In this document: piece after piece, positions 22,394-35,500 of the stretch
How the letters are laid out: every line of letters begins with the position of its first letter
Position numbering within the stretch: position 1 is the stretch's first letter
From: a bacterium
Lineage (GTDB): Bacteria > Zhuqueibacterota > Zhuqueibacteria > Residuimicrobiales > Residuimicrobiaceae
Direction of reading: 5' to 3'
Assembly: GCA_029554865.1 (NCBI GenBank)
Contig: JAKPUX010000351.1
Span: 1 to 45,418, forward strand
DNA: 45,418 bases
Position numbers and translations under genes: made by a program
The notes under the pieces: model-generated
The model's database searches: none
Told to the model about the DNA's origin: nothing
The model's input: only the letters and a program-made list of their open reading frames with translations

Positions 22394-24751
22394 ATGAAGC
22401 ATAAAAGGTTGATATACGGCGCTGCCGCATTGGGGATCCTGCTGGCGCTTCTGGTCGTAATTCCACCCTCTCCCTCCCGGCTGGACAGCAGCCGCCTCCA
22501 TTCCAGGCGCATCTATGACGACCGGGGCAGGCTGCTGCGCGAGGTGCTGTCGGATGAAGAGGGACGGGGCATGTGGATCCCCCTGGCCGAGATGGGGCCG
22601 GATGTGGCAGCGGCGGTTGTCGCCATCGAGGACAAACGCTTTTACCGCCATCCCGGCATTGATCTCCTCGCCCTGGCGCGCTCAACCTGGCTGAATCTGC
22701 GCGCCGGGGAAGTGGTCGCAGGCGGCTCGACTCTGACCCAGCAGCTGGCGCGGCAGCTCTATCGCCTGCCGCGGCGGTGGTACGCAAAACCGGCTGAAGC
22801 CTTGCTCGCCCTGCGCCTGGAGTTATGGTTGAGCAAGGAGGAGATCCTCGAGCACTATCTCAACCGGGCTCCATTCGGCAATCAGCTCTTTGGCGTGGCG
22901 GCGGCAAGCCGGATCTATTTCCAGCAGTCCGCCGTCGAGCTCTCGCTGGCGGAGGCCGCCTTTCTCGCCGGTTTGCCGCAGTCGCCGAGCGGTTATAATC
23001 CCTATACCGGCTTGGCGCGGGCGCGGGAGCGCCAGCTGCGGGTTCTGGCGGCGATGCGGAGGCAGGGGGTGATCCCGGAGGAGCGCTACCGCGCCGCCTG
23101 TGCGCAGCCGATCGAGGTGGCGCTGCGCAAGAGCGTTTTCGCAGCCCCCCATTTTTGTCAGATGGTGCTGGAAAAGGCCGAAACAGACCGCTTCGAGATT
23201 CATACCACCCTCAACAGTGCGATGCAGTCGCGGATAGAAAAGCTGGTTGAGGGCCATCTCGCCCAGCTCACTGCCCATCATGTCACCAACGCGGCGGTGC
23301 TGGTTCTGGATAACAGCAGCGGCGCGGTCAAGGCCTGGGTGGGGTCGCGCGATTTCTTCGACGCCCTTTATCAGGGGCAGGTGGACGGGGTGCGCAGCCT
23401 GCGGCAGCCCGGCTCGGCGATCAAGCCCTTCACCTATGCCCTGGCCCTTGAGAACGGCTTTACCGCTGCCTCCCTTCTGGCCGATATGGAGAGTTATGCG
23501 GGGGAAGAGGGGGGCGGTACCCTCGTCCACAACTATGACGAAAAGTACCACGGTCCGGTGCGCATACGCACGGCCCTGGCCTGCTCCTACAATGTCGCCA
23601 CCGTGCGGCTGCTCGAAGCCCTCGGGGTCGATCTCCTGCTCGAGCGGCTGCGGCAGGCCGGCTTTTCCTCCCTGCAAAAGCCGGCTTCATTCTATGGGCC
23701 GGGCTTGACCCTCGGCAATGGTGAGGTCTCCCTGAGCGAACTGACCAACGCCTACCGCACCCTGGCTAACGGCGGACTGGTGCGGCCGTTTCATTTTCTC
23801 CGGGACGAAGCCGCCGCGGCGGGCATGGCGGACGGAGAGTCGGCGAGCGGGGAGTGGCAGGGTGAGCGGATATTCTCCCGCAGCGCCGCCTTTATTATCA
23901 CGGATATCCTCAGCGACCCCCATGCGCGGGCGCCCGCCTTCGGCCTCGGGGGTCCGCTCCATCTGCCCTTCCCCTGCGCCGCCAAGACAGGGACGACCAA
24001 GGATTTCCGCGACAACTGGACAGTCGGCTATACCACCGTCTATACCGTGGGGGTGTGGGTGGGCAACTTCGACGGACAGCCGATGGAAAGGATCAGCGGG
24101 ATCACCGGGGCGGCGCCCCTCTTCCGCGATGTTATGCTCGAACTGCACGCTGGCTTCGACCCGGCGCCCTTTCCGCTTCCCCCTGGCGTGGTGCAGAGGG
24201 CTATCTGCCCGGTTTCCGGGCAGCGGCCGTCGACAGCTTGTCCGGGGAGCGCGGATGAATGGTTCATCGCCGGCACAGAACCCCGCTCCGAATGCAGCGT
24301 GCACCGGCTGGTGGCGCTCGACCGCCGCAGCGGGCAGCCGGCATCGCCGGCCACCCCGCGCGCCGAGATCAGGGAAACCCTCTATGAGGTCTGGCCGCCG
24401 GAGTACCGGGCCTGGATGGCGGCCAATGATCTGCCGATGCCTCCGGCCGCCCTCTCCGTCCCCGGCGAAGCGGAAGCGCCCCGGCTGGTGATCACCTTTC
24501 CAAAGGAGGGCGACATCCTGCGTATCGATCCCGTTCTGCGCCGGGAGTTCCAGACCATCCTGCTCGAGGCCGTGGTGCCGGAAGGGATCAGCGAGGTCGA
24601 ATGGATGATTGGCGACAGCACCCTGGCGCGTCTGCATGCCCCCTATCGTCTGCGCTGGCCCTTGACGCCCGGCAGCCATCGCCTGGTCGTGCGCGGCCGC
24701 GGCAGGAACGGGACAGTGAGCAGTGACCCGGTCACCTTCCGGGTGCTGTGA
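22394..24751 (+). CDS. pbpC: Penicillin-binding protein 1C (bifunctional transglycosylase/transpeptidase)
   Basis: A 785-residue class A PBP acting in the periplasm on peptidoglycan. A short cytoplasmic tail and one transmembrane helix (about 7-25) precede a GT51 domain with AIEDKRFYRHPGID (catalytic Glu78), GGSTLTQQLARQLY and SKEEILEHYLNRAPFG. The transpeptidase domain has Ser341-Ala-Ile-Lys344 (GSAIKPF), the SYN motif in ACSYNVATVRLLEALG and Lys531-Thr-Gly (AAKTGTTKDFRDNW). The last about 90 residues are a BiPBP_C beta domain, which with the GT51-TP order marks the PBP1C subgroup. GGAAGG precedes the ATG closely. Followed by rseC-like and porU-like genes in the same direction. Confidence 0.95.
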   Translation: MKHKRLIYGAAALGILLALLVVIPPSPSRLDSSRLHSRRIYDDRGRLLREVLSDEEGRGMWIPLAEMGPDVAAAVVAIEDKRFYRHPGIDLLALARSTWLNLRAGEVVAGGSTLTQQLARQLYRLPRRWYAKPAEALLALRLELWLSKEEILEHYLNRAPFGNQLFGVAAASRIYFQQSAVELSLAEAAFLAGLPQSPSGYNPYTGLARARERQLRVLAAMRRQGVIPEERYRAACAQPIEVALRKSVFAAPHFCQMVLEKAETDRFEIHTTLNSAMQSRIEKLVEGHLAQLTAHHVTNAAVLVLDNSSGAVKAWVGSRDFFDALYQGQVDGVRSLRQPGSAIKPFTYALALENGFTAASLLADMESYAGEEGGGTLVHNYDEKYHGPVRIRTALACSYNVATVRLLEALGVDLLLERLRQAGFSSLQKPASFYGPGLTLGNGEVSLSELTNAYRTLANGGLVRPFHFLRDEAAAAGMADGESASGEWQGERIFSRSAAFIITDILSDPHARAPAFGLGGPLHLPFPCAAKTGTTKDFRDNWTVGYTTVYTVGVWVGNFDGQPMERISGITGAAPLFRDVMLELHAGFDPAPFPLPPGVVQRAICPVSGQRPSTACPGSADEWFIAGTEPRSECSVHRLVALDRRSGQPASPATPRAEIRETLYEVWPPEYRAWMAANDLPMPPAALSVPGEAEAPRLVITFPKEGDILRIDPVLRREFQTILLEAVVPEGISEVEWMIGDSTLARLHAPYRLRWPLTPGSHRLVVRGRGRNGTVSSDPVTFRVL

Positions 24752-24821
24752 GCCGGTGGAACAAAGCCCTGATGGGGGATGTTACACTTTTATATTCTTT
24801 TTTTTGATCGGGATAAACGAA

Positions 24822-25280
24822 ATGCGGGAGACAGGAGTAGTCCTATCCAGCAGCGGCAGGGTGGCGCAGGTGCGCATCCTGCGTTCGCCGCAGTGCGCAG
24901 GGTGCCACGGCTGCATTGAGCTGGGGGAGCCGCAGGAGCGCCTCATCGAAGTCGAGAATGACCTGGACGCGCCAGCCGGCGCCGTGGTCGAGTGCGAGAT
25001 CGCTTCGGGGCAGGTCATCGGCCACACCCTGCTGGTCTTTTTCTTTCCCCTCTTCGGCATGGCGGCGGGCTATTACGCTGCCGCCGGCCGGCTCAGCGGC
25101 CGGCCAGCCGCCGAGGGAATCGGCGTCGCCGGCGCTTTTGCCGGGCTCCTCCTGGCTTTCCTGCTGGTCCGGCTCGTCGACAAACACTGGGGGAGAAAAC
25201 ATCCCACTACCGGCCGCATTTGCGGTTATGCCGGGGCCGGGACGGAGGAGGAAAACTCCTTTTCCTGTCCACAGCACTAA
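24822..25280 (+). CDS. rseC: RseC/MucC-like membrane protein (SoxR-reducing system family)
   Basis: A 152-residue protein. The N-terminal part (METGVVL-type opening, here MRETGVVLSSSGRVAQV) carries a Cys motif, CAGCHGCIELGE, then a small beta domain ending in VECEIASGQVIGHTLLVF. Two transmembrane segments lie at about 68-85 and 98-118, followed by a polar tail. This is the RseC layout. In Escherichia coli, RseC modulates sigma-E signalling and is linked to the Rsx/Rnf reduction of SoxR; in other lineages it often neighbours rnf genes, absent here. I chose the ATG at 24822, matching the family start; the frame opens at 24723 inside the end of pbpC. It lies between PBP1C and the PorU-like gene, 29 bases before the latter. 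Confidence 0.8.
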   Translation: MRETGVVLSSSGRVAQVRILRSPQCAGCHGCIELGEPQERLIEVENDLDAPAGAVVECEIASGQVIGHTLLVFFFPLFGMAAGYYAAAGRLSGRPAAEGIGVAGAFAGLLLAFLLVRLVDKHWGRKHPTTGRICGYAGAGTEEENSFSCPQH

Positions 25281-25309
25281 AACTCATGGTATGACCAGAT
25301 AGGATCAGC

Positions 25310-28300
25310 ATGCGTCGATATCTTATACTCGTATTAACAGTTATCCTGCCGGCGGCTCTTGGGGCCGCCGTGCAGCAGGGCGTTCGACTGCTCTCCGGCT
25401 CGAACGGCCAGCTCGTACTCGAGTTCGTCCCCGAGCACTGGAGCATCGATTCGGTGCGCGTCGACGGACGCTTTTATCAGAGTTATCTCTTTGCCGGAGC
25501 GGAGCTGACCGGAGCGCCCGGGGCGCCGCAGCTGCCCGCCCGGACGGTGGTCGCCGGCATCCCGCCCGCGGGCGGGGTTTCGCTGCGCATACTCTCCGCC
25601 GAGTATGAAACGCGCACCTCCTCGGTACTGCCGATGGGCCGGGTGGTCCGCGACGGGCTCCTGACCAGGACCGAGTACCAGCAGGATCCTGTCGAGTACG
25701 GCCGTCAGGATTTCGGACCCGGAATCGTCCGCATCAGCGAACCTGCCGATTTCAGGGGGCAGCGCGCGGTGAATGTCACCTTTTATCCCGTGCAGGCCGC
25801 GCCGGGCGCCCGCCAGGTCCGCCTCTACCGCCGCATCGTCGCGGAGCTCAGCTTCGCGTCCCCTGCGACGGGAAGCAGCGCTTCTGCTGCGGTCGGCGCC
25901 GCTGCGGATGGCCTGCTGCAAAATCTGCTCATCAATCCCGAACAGGCGCGGGCATGGCGGACAAGCGAGCCGGCGCGGTTGGCCAAGAGCCACCGCGCCC
26001 TCTTCCCGGGCGACAACTGGTACAAGATTATCATCCGGGGCGACGGCAGCGGCGGCAAGGAGGGCTTGTACAAGCTGACGGCCGCGGCCTTGAGCCAGGC
26101 GGGTGTCCCCATCGCCTCGGTGGATCCCTCCACCCTCCAGCTCTTCAACAATGGCGGCCGCGAGCTGCCGGAAAATATCTCCGCCGCCAGACCCGATTCA
26201 CTCCTCGAGAATGCCATCCTCGTCAATGGCGAGTCGGATGGCCGCCTCGACAGCGGGGACTATATTCTCTTCTACGGGCGTCCCCTCGAGGGGGAGTACT
26301 ATTCCAGTTCGGATGGCAAGTACCGCCACTATATCAACCGCTTTGGCTATGAAAACGTCTACTGGCTGACCTTCGGCCTTAACAAGGGCAAGCGCATGCA
26401 GAGCCGCACCTCGCTGCCAGCTTTCGGTGAGGCGGAAAGCAGCTTCCGAGATCTGGCCTACAACGAGGATGAACGGGCCAATATCTACAAGTCCGGCTCC
26501 GACTGGCTCGGCTTCGAGCTGGCCAGGGACAAGAACAACTACTCCCAGTCTTTCTCCCTGCCGGGCGCTGTGCCGCAGGCGTCGGCAGTTTTCCGCTACC
26601 AGGTGGCGGCGACGACCTCGGGCTCCCATCTCTTCAAAATGAATGCCAATGGCAACAGCCTCGGTCAGCTCAACCTCGCCGGGCAGTTGAGCGCCTACAC
26701 TCCCCGTCAGACCGAGTTCACCGCCGCCGGGGTTCTGCTCGAGGGGAGCAACACGGTGGGAATCGAGTATGGCGCGGCCTCGGACATCAGTCAGGCCTAC
26801 GTCGACTGGGTGGAGGTCGAATACCAGCGCCGCTTCCAGCCTGTCAATGACCAGCTCATCTTCAATTCTCCCCTGCGCGAGGGGGCCGCACTATACGAGA
26901 TCGGGAATTTTGAACGGACGGAGATGGCAGTCTACGATATCACCGTTTTTAACGATGTAAGTGTGATCGCAGGGACGCAGCTGGTTGGGTCGAAGATCCG
27001 CTTCTCCGATCAAGTCACCACTCAGAGCCCGCGCCGCTATCTGGCCCTGACCCCGGCCGCCTACATGGCGGTGACGGAGATCCGCCGGGATGCAGCCTCC
27101 GATCTGCGCCGGCCTCGCGACGTCGACTATATCATCATCACTCACGACAATTTCTACCAGCAGGCCATGCAGCTCGAGAGCCTGCGTGAAGACTGGAACT
27201 CCAGCGACCGCCTTGAAACCGAGGTGGTCAGGATTTCGGACGTCTATGACGAATTCAGCTGGGGTTTGACCGATCCCGTCGCCGTGCGCGATTTTCTCGC
27301 CTATGCCTATGCCAACTGGGGAGCCCCAGGCTACGTTTTGCTCTTCGGGGACGGTCACTACGACTTTCGCAATATCTACCGCTACGGGACTCCCAATCTG
27401 GTTCCCCCCTATGAAAGCCCGGAGACCTCCGAGATCGCCTCGCGAACCAGCGACGACTGGTACACCTATTTCAAGGGGAACAACAACGGCATGCAGATGG
27501 CCATCGGCCGGCTGCCGGTGCAGACGGTCGAAGAGGCCCAGGGGGTGGTCACCAAACTGATCGAGTATGAGACCAAAGCCCTGGCCGAGGAGTGGCGCAA
27601 GACTGTGACCGTCGTCGGAGACGACGAACTGGTCTCCGGAGGCAAGGGCGAGGAGCTGGAGCACACACGGCAGGCGGAGTGGCTGGCGGAGCGCTATGTC
27701 CCGGCGGCGCTTAATGTTGAAAAGATTTACCTCATGGAGTATCCGGCGGTGCGCACCGCCAGCATCTCCGGGGTGACCAAGCCGCAGGCGAGCGCCGCCT
27801 TCATCGAGCGGGTCAACCAGGGCAGCCTGATCGTCAACTTTATCGGCCATGGCGCTGATGAGTTGTTGACCCACGAGAATATCTTCAATCTTTCGACCGA
27901 CTTTGATAAAATCCAGAATGCCCGGCGCTATGCCCTGTGGATCGCATCGACCTGCGAGTTTGCCTACTGGGATCAGCCGCAGAAGCAGAGCTTCGCCGAA
28001 TATCTGGTCAATGCCCCGGCAAGGGGCGCCATCGGCATGATCTCATCGACGCGGCTGGTCTATTCGAGCGAGAACGCCACCCTGAATTACAATTTCTTCA
28101 ACTATCTCTTCAACGGCTATGAGGCCTCCGGCAGGGTCGCCCGCGTCGGGGACGCCCTGATGCTGGCCAAGAGGGGCTCATCGGCCAGCCAGCTCAACAA
28201 TGAAAAGTTCGTCCTCCTCGGCGATCCGGCCATGCGTCTGGCTGCCCCGCGCTATCGCGCCAGTGTCGATACCCTCTCACCCGGCGCCACCCTGCAGGCC

Positions 28301-29296
28301 CTGACTCACTACACGGTCAAGGGCAGCGTGGCGAGGGCGGGCGCCTCCTGGCAGGATTTCGACGGCACACTGCTGCTGCGGGTCTTTGACGCCCGCAAGC
28401 CGCGCACCTATACCAGTGAGGGCGGAGCATCGATCAACTATATCCTTCCGGGCAATACCATCTTCCGCGGCACCGCCCTGAGCGGGGCCGGCCGCTTCAG
28501 CGCCCAGTTCATCGTGCCCAAGGATATCTCTTATGGCGGCAGCGACGGCCGCATCAGCCTCTATTTCTGGAGTCCGGAGGGAGATGGCACCGGCTATATG
28601 AACAACCTCACGGTGGACGGCTCGGCGATGGGGCTGGTCGACCGTGAGGGCCCGCTGGTCAAGGTCCATTTCGGCAATCCCTCCTTCGCCTCGGGGGATT
28701 ACACCACCCGCAATCCCGTCCTCCACGTCCAGATCAGCGACTCCCTGAGCGGGGTTAATATCGCCGGCGACATCGGCCATCAGATCATCATGAATCTGGA
28801 TGAGGGGGAAGGCAAAAACATCACCGAATATTTTCAATACTACAAGGGCAGCTATACCTCGGGCGAGCTGCAGTATCCCCTTGTGCAGCTCACGCCTGGG
28901 CGCCACAGCCTTTCGCTCAAGGCCTGGGACAACTCCAACAACTCCAGCATCGCGGAGATCGAATTCATGGTGGTGGCGGAATCGGAGTTGACCCTGAGCA
29001 ATCTTCTCAACTATCCCAATCCCATGACTGATCGCACCCAGTTCACCTTTGAGGTGAGCCGGAACGCGGAGGTCGCCCTCCAGCTCTACACCGTAGCCGG
29101 CCGGCTGGTGCGCAAATTCCCGGCGATGCAGGCCGAGGTGGGCTTTAATGTCTATCCGGAGGTATGGAACGGGATGGATGCGGAGGGGGATCCGGTGGCG
29201 AACGGGGTCTATCTCTACCGGGTGCACGCCCGCAGCGCCGGCCCGGAGGGGGCGGCCGAAACCGATGCTGTGGGCAAGGTGATCGTGGCGCGTTAG
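25310..29296 (+). CDS. porU: PorU-like type IX secretion sortase (C25/gingipain-type peptidase)
   Basis: A 1328-residue exported protein with an N-terminal signal (MRRYLILVLTVILPAALGAA), long N-terminal beta domains and a C25-type caspase-fold peptidase. The core has GYVLLFGDGHYDFRN, then NFIGHGADELLTHEN with catalytic His847, and ALWIASTCEFAYWDQP with Cys882. The last about 100 residues (NLLNYPNPMTDRTQFTFE to NGVYLYRVHARS) are a T9SS-type C-terminal domain. PorU removes the sorting domain of T9SS cargo at the outer membrane and attaches the cargo to a surface glycan. The alternative is a secreted gingipain-like protease; the overall layout and the CEF sequence at the nucleophile favour PorU. 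Converges on the sensor kinase gene 24 bases away. Confidence 0.85.
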   Translation: MRRYLILVLTVILPAALGAAVQQGVRLLSGSNGQLVLEFVPEHWSIDSVRVDGRFYQSYLFAGAELTGAPGAPQLPARTVVAGIPPAGGVSLRILSAEYETRTSSVLPMGRVVRDGLLTRTEYQQDPVEYGRQDFGPGIVRISEPADFRGQRAVNVTFYPVQAAPGARQVRLYRRIVAELSFASPATGSSASAAVGAAADGLLQNLLINPEQARAWRTSEPARLAKSHRALFPGDNWYKIIIRGDGSGGKEGLYKLTAAALSQAGVPIASVDPSTLQLFNNGGRELPENISAARPDSLLENAILVNGESDGRLDSGDYILFYGRPLEGEYYSSSDGKYRHYINRFGYENVYWLTFGLNKGKRMQSRTSLPAFGEAESSFRDLAYNEDERANIYKSGSDWLGFELARDKNNYSQSFSLPGAVPQASAVFRYQVAATTSGSHLFKMNANGNSLGQLNLAGQLSAYTPRQTEFTAAGVLLEGSNTVGIEYGAASDISQAYVDWVEVEYQRRFQPVNDQLIFNSPLREGAALYEIGNFERTEMAVYDITVFNDVSVIAGTQLVGSKIRFSDQVTTQSPRRYLALTPAAYMAVTEIRRDAASDLRRPRDVDYIIITHDNFYQQAMQLESLREDWNSSDRLETEVVRISDVYDEFSWGLTDPVAVRDFLAYAYANWGAPGYVLLFGDGHYDFRNIYRYGTPNLVPPYESPETSEIASRTSDDWYTYFKGNNNGMQMAIGRLPVQTVEEAQGVVTKLIEYETKALAEEWRKTVTVVGDDELVSGGKGEELEHTRQAEWLAERYVPAALNVEKIYLMEYPAVRTASISGVTKPQASAAFIERVNQGSLIVNFIGHGADELLTHENIFNLSTDFDKIQNARRYALWIASTCEFAYWDQPQKQSFAEYLVNAPARGAIGMISSTRLVYSSENATLNYNFFNYLFNGYEASGRVARVGDALMLAKRGSSASQLNNEKFVLLGDPAMRLAAPRYRASVDTLSPGATLQALTHYTVKGSVARAGASWQDFDGTLLLRVFDARKPRTYTSEGGASINYILPGNTIFRGTALSGAGRFSAQFIVPKDISYGGSDGRISLYFWSPEGDGTGYMNNLTVDGSAMGLVDREGPLVKVHFGNPSFASGDYTTRNPVLHVQISDSLSGVNIAGDIGHQIIMNLDEGEGKNITEYFQYYKGSYTSGELQYPLVQLTPGRHSLSLKAWDNSNNSSIAEIEFMVVAESELTLSNLLNYPNPMTDRTQFTFEVSRNAEVALQLYTVAGRLVRKFPAMQAEVGFNVYPEVWNGMDAEGDPVANGVYLYRVHARSAGPEGAAETDAVGKVIVAR

Positions 29297-29320
29297 TTCC
29301 GGGCTCCGGCGGCGGCCGGA

Positions 29321-31597
<2,277 letters not shown>

Positions 31598-31612
31598 CTC
31601 TCCTCGCTATGG

Positions 31613-32173
31613 TCAGCGGATCATTTCCGAGGTATCGGCGGCCTCGGCCTGGAGCTGCGTCTCATCCTCTTCAAGAAAAAGGATATAGATGAGCAGCATG
31701 ACCATGCCGACGCTGAGGGCAATGTCCGCCACATTGAAAACCGGCCAGCGCTCCAGACTGTAGCCCGCAAAGGGGATGGAGAAGAGCTTGAAGGCCGGAA
31801 TGTGAATATCAAAGAATTCGAAATCGAGAAAATCGACCACCCGTCCGCGGAGGATGCGGTCGGTCAGATTGCCGAGGGCGCCCCCGAGTATAACGGTCAT
31901 CGCAAGCCGCGCCCATCGCTGCCGCTCTTTCAGTTTGAAGAGATAGAGCATGATGACGATGCTGGCGACCACTGCGAAGACAGTGAAAAAGAGGTTGTTG
32001 CTGATGCGGATTCCGAAAGCCATGCCGGGATTTTCGACATAGGTCAGACGGAAGAAATCCCCGAGTACCGGTATCGATTCATGCAGACGCATATTCGACG
32101 CGACGACCCATTTGGTCGCCTGGTCGAGAACGAAAAGGAAGAGGGAGACCCATAATATGCGGTAGGATTTCAT
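31613..32173 (-). CDS. lspA: Lipoprotein signal peptidase II
   Basis: A 186-residue four-helix inner-membrane aspartic protease that cleaves prolipoproteins before the lipidated Cys. Visible: FVLDQATKWVV in the first helix, YVENPGMAFGI (the conserved Asn-x-Gly-x-Ala-Phe loop), and the catalytic segments GNLTDRILRGRVVDFLDF and FNVADIALSVG with the two aspartates. I chose the ATG at 32173: it lies two bases after the stop of the DksA-like gene and gives the family start (MKSYRILWVSLFLFVLDQ). An ATG at 32209 in frame would overlap the neighbour. It has a weak ribosome-binding site, so it probably relies on coupling. It would process the lipoproteins at 1116 and 6556. Confidence 0.95.
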   Translation of the reverse strand: MKSYRILWVSLFLFVLDQATKWVVASNMRLHESIPVLGDFFRLTYVENPGMAFGIRISNNLFFTVFAVVASIVIMLYLFKLKERQRWARLAMTVILGGALGNLTDRILRGRVVDFLDFEFFDIHIPAFKLFSIPFAGYSLERWPVFNVADIALSVGMVMLLIYILFLEEDETQLQAEAADTSEMIR

Positions 32174-32175
32174 GG

Positions 32176-32553
32176 CTATCTTTTTGACATCTCCTCTTTG
32201 GACTTGCATTCGATGCAGAGCCGGGCGTGGGGTGCGGCCTCCAGGCGTTCAAAGCTGATCTCCTTGCCGCATTGGACGCAGTAGCCGAACTCGCCCTTTT
32301 CAATGCGCTCAAGCGCCAGGTTAAGGTGATAGATCAGGTTGCCGTCGCGGGCAGCAAAGAAGTACTGCTGCTCACGGTCCATGGTATCGGTGCCCTGATC
32401 GGCCATATGGAAAGAGTAGGAGGAGTGATCTCCTGAAGTCTCCTTCATCGAGGTGTTGAGGCCGCTCGATTTCATGTGATCAAGCTCCATGATCATCCGG
32501 TCGCGTTTTTCCATGATGAGCTTCTTGAGGTAGGCCAGTTGTTCTTTGGTCAT
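32176..32553 (-). CDS. TraR/DksA-family zinc-finger protein
   Basis: A 125-residue protein with an N-terminal coiled coil (KKLIMEKRDRMIMELDHM), a central DSS.FHMADQGTD..DRE-type segment (here SSYSFHMADQGTDTMDRE) and a C4 zinc finger, CVQCGKEISFERLEAAPHARLC followed by IEC. Family members bind the RNA polymerase secondary channel, with or without ppGpp; this short DksA-like form sits beside ileS and lspA in many bacteria. The ATG at 32553 has GGGAG 7 bases upstream; a longer frame to 32571 lacks support. It starts 31 bases after the ileS stop and ends two bases before the lspA start. Whether it acts as a true DksA is not shown by sequence. Confidence 0.9.
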   Translation of the reverse strand: MTKEQLAYLKKLIMEKRDRMIMELDHMKSSGLNTSMKETSGDHSSYSFHMADQGTDTMDREQQYFFAARDGNLIYHLNLALERIEKGEFGYCVQCGKEISFERLEAAPHARLCIECKSKEEMSKR

Positions 32554-32584
32554 TTTCGTTCTCCCAGGCAAAAAATGGATCGTA

Positions 32585-35500
32585 TTACAAACGGGAAATA
32601 CCCGCTTTCAGGAGCTGGTCTTCGATCTTGAGCTCCTTTTGAAAAGTGCCGCCTGTGTCACCCAGCCTCAGGGATTCGCACAGGGTCTCACTGGTGATAT
32701 ATTCGCTCTGGCTGGCAACCGCCTGCTCGAGCTCCGGGGAGGCCTGCAGCCAGATGTTGATGCGGTCGGTGACCTCGAAGCCGGCCTCCTTGCGCATGTT
32801 CTGCACCCGGTTGACGAACTCACGCGCCAGCCCCTCACAGCGCAGGGCTTCGGTGAGATTCAGGTCCAGGGCGACGGTCAGGTCGCCCTCGCTGGCGGCG
32901 ACCAGTCCTTCTCTGTTTTCGGTCTGGATGGTGATATCGTCGGTGGTGATGCGGGCTTCGTGGCCCTCGATTACCATCTGCTTGCTGCCGCTGGCGAGGA
33001 GGGAATCAATATCGGCCTCGCTGAAGGCGCGAATCGCCTCGGCCGCCTTGTTGACATTTTTGCCGAATTTCGGGCCGAGATTTTTAAAGATGGGCTCGGC
33101 GCGTCGGCTGAGCAGGGCCTTCTGGTCGCTGACGAACTGCAGGGACTTGACATTGAGTTCGTCGAGGATGAGGCCGGACATGCCCTCGATCATGCGGTGA
33201 TGTTTTTCGTCGGACGCCATGACCAGAATCGCGGCCAGGGGCTGGCGCACCCTGGTGCCGGCCTCATTGCGCAGCGAGCGGCCGAGAAAGACGATGCGGC
33301 GGACCAGGTCCATCCGCACCTCGAGCTTTTCGTCGCGAAAATCGGTCGGGGCTTCACCTGCCCGGGGATAGCTGGCCAGATGGACACTGTCGGCATGCCC
33401 CGCCCCGCCGTCGTTGAGCTTGCGATAAATCTCATCGGCGATGAAGGGCGCCATCGGGGCCATCAGCCGGCTGACCGTGAACAGAGCCTCATAAAGGGTT
33501 TGAAAGGCCGCCAGTTTGTCCTCGCCCATCTCCGCTTTCCAGAAGCGGCGGCGGGAACGACGCACATACCAGTTCGAGAGATCGTCGATGACGAAATCGG
33601 AGATGGCCCGCGAAGCCCTGGTGAGGTCGTAGCGGGCGAGATGGTCATTGACGCGTTTGGTCAGCGCCGTCAGGGACGAACAGAGCCAGCGGTCGAGTTC
33701 AGAACGCTCGGCGACCGGAATGCGCGGCGTGGCCGCATAGGAGAACTGGTCGATGTTGGCGTAGAGCGCGAAAAAGGAATAGGTGTTGGCCAACGTGCCC
33801 AGAAACTTGCGGATGACATCGCGCACGCCCTCGGGATCAAAGCGGGTGGGCAGCCAGGGCGGACTCACCGTGAGCAGATACCAGCGCAGGGCATCCGCGC
33901 CCTGGTTGTCGAGAAACTCGATCGGGGCCACGGCGTTGCCGCGCGTCTTGGACATCTTCTGCCCTTCCTTGTCGAGGATCAACTCGATCGAGACGCAGCT
34001 TTTGTAGGCCGGCTGATCGAAAAGGAAAGCCCCGATGACCAGCAGGGAGTAGAACCAGCCGCGGGTCTGGTCGACCCCCTCGGAGATGAAATCGGCCGGA
34101 AAGCTTTTGGCGAACTTGTCCTTGTTCTCAAAGGGATAGTGCCACTGGGCATAGGGCATACTGCCGGAATCGAACCAGCAGTCGATCACCTCGGGGACGC
34201 GCTCCATCACGCCGCCACAGGCGGGGCACTTGAGTGGGATGCGGTCGACCATGGGTTTGTGCAGCTCGAGATCCGCGGGGACCTCGTGGGCGGCCTTTTC
34301 GCGGAGTTCGGCGATGCTGCCGATGCACTCCTGGGCGTCGCAGGTGGTGCAGCGCCAGACCGGCAGGGGAGTGCCCCAGAAGCGGTCGCGCGAAAGCGAC
34401 CAGTCGATGTTGTTCTCGAGCCACTCGCCGAAGCGGCCTTCACCTACCTCTTTCGGGTACCAGTCGATTTTCTTGTTGTTGGCGATCAGCCGTTCCTTGA
34501 TCGCGGTGGTCTGGATATACCAGGATTTGCGCGCGTAATAGAGCAGGGGCGATTTGCAGCGCCAGCAGTGCGGATAGCTGTGGGTGATCGGCTCGGAGCG
34601 GTAGAGGACGCCGCGCTCTTTCAGCTCGCGAATGATCCCTTTGTCCGCCTCCTTGACGAAGAGGCCGGCCCAGGGCGTGACCTCGGCGGTGAATTTGCCG
34701 CTCTTGTCAACGGGCTGGAGGACCGGCAGATCGTATTTCTTGCCGAGCTGGTAGTCGTCCTCGCCGAAGGCAGGGGCGATATGGACGATGCCGGTGCCAT
34801 CGCCGGTGGTGACGAAATCTCCGAGCACGACATAGTGGCTGCGCTTGTCGGGTTTGACAAAATCATAGATCGGTTCATATTCGAGGCCGGCCAGTTTTTC
34901 GCCGCTGAATTCGCCGACGATCTCGTAATCGCCCTCGAGCACCTCGAGGCGCGCCTTGGCGAGGATCAGAAACTGATCCTGATGCTTCACCTTGACATAA
35001 TCGATCTCGGGATGGAGGGCCAGGGCCACATTCGAGATCAGGGTCCATGGCGTGGTCGTCCAGACCAGGAAATAGGTTTCTTTTTGGCCCTTCACTCTGG
35101 CGCGGACATAGACGGAGGGGTCGCGCACCTCTTCATAGCCCTGTGATACCTCATGGCTGGAGAGGGGGGTCTCGCAGTGGGGGCAGTAGGGGAGGATCTT
35201 ATGGCCCTGATAGATGAGACCCTTCTTCCAGAACTCCTTGAGGATCCACCACACTGATTCAATATAGTCGTTGGTATAGGTGATGTAGGGATTCTTGAGA
35301 TCGACCCAGAAGCCGATGCGGCGGGTGATTTCATCCCACTCCTGCAGATACGCCCAGACGCTCTCCCGGCATTTGGCGTTGAATTTGTCGATGCCGTATT
35401 CGATGACCTGGTCCTTGCCGTCCAGGCCGAGGCTCTTTTCTACCTCAATCTCCACCGGCAGGCCGTGGGTATCCCAGCCGGCCTTGCGTTCAACCCGGAA

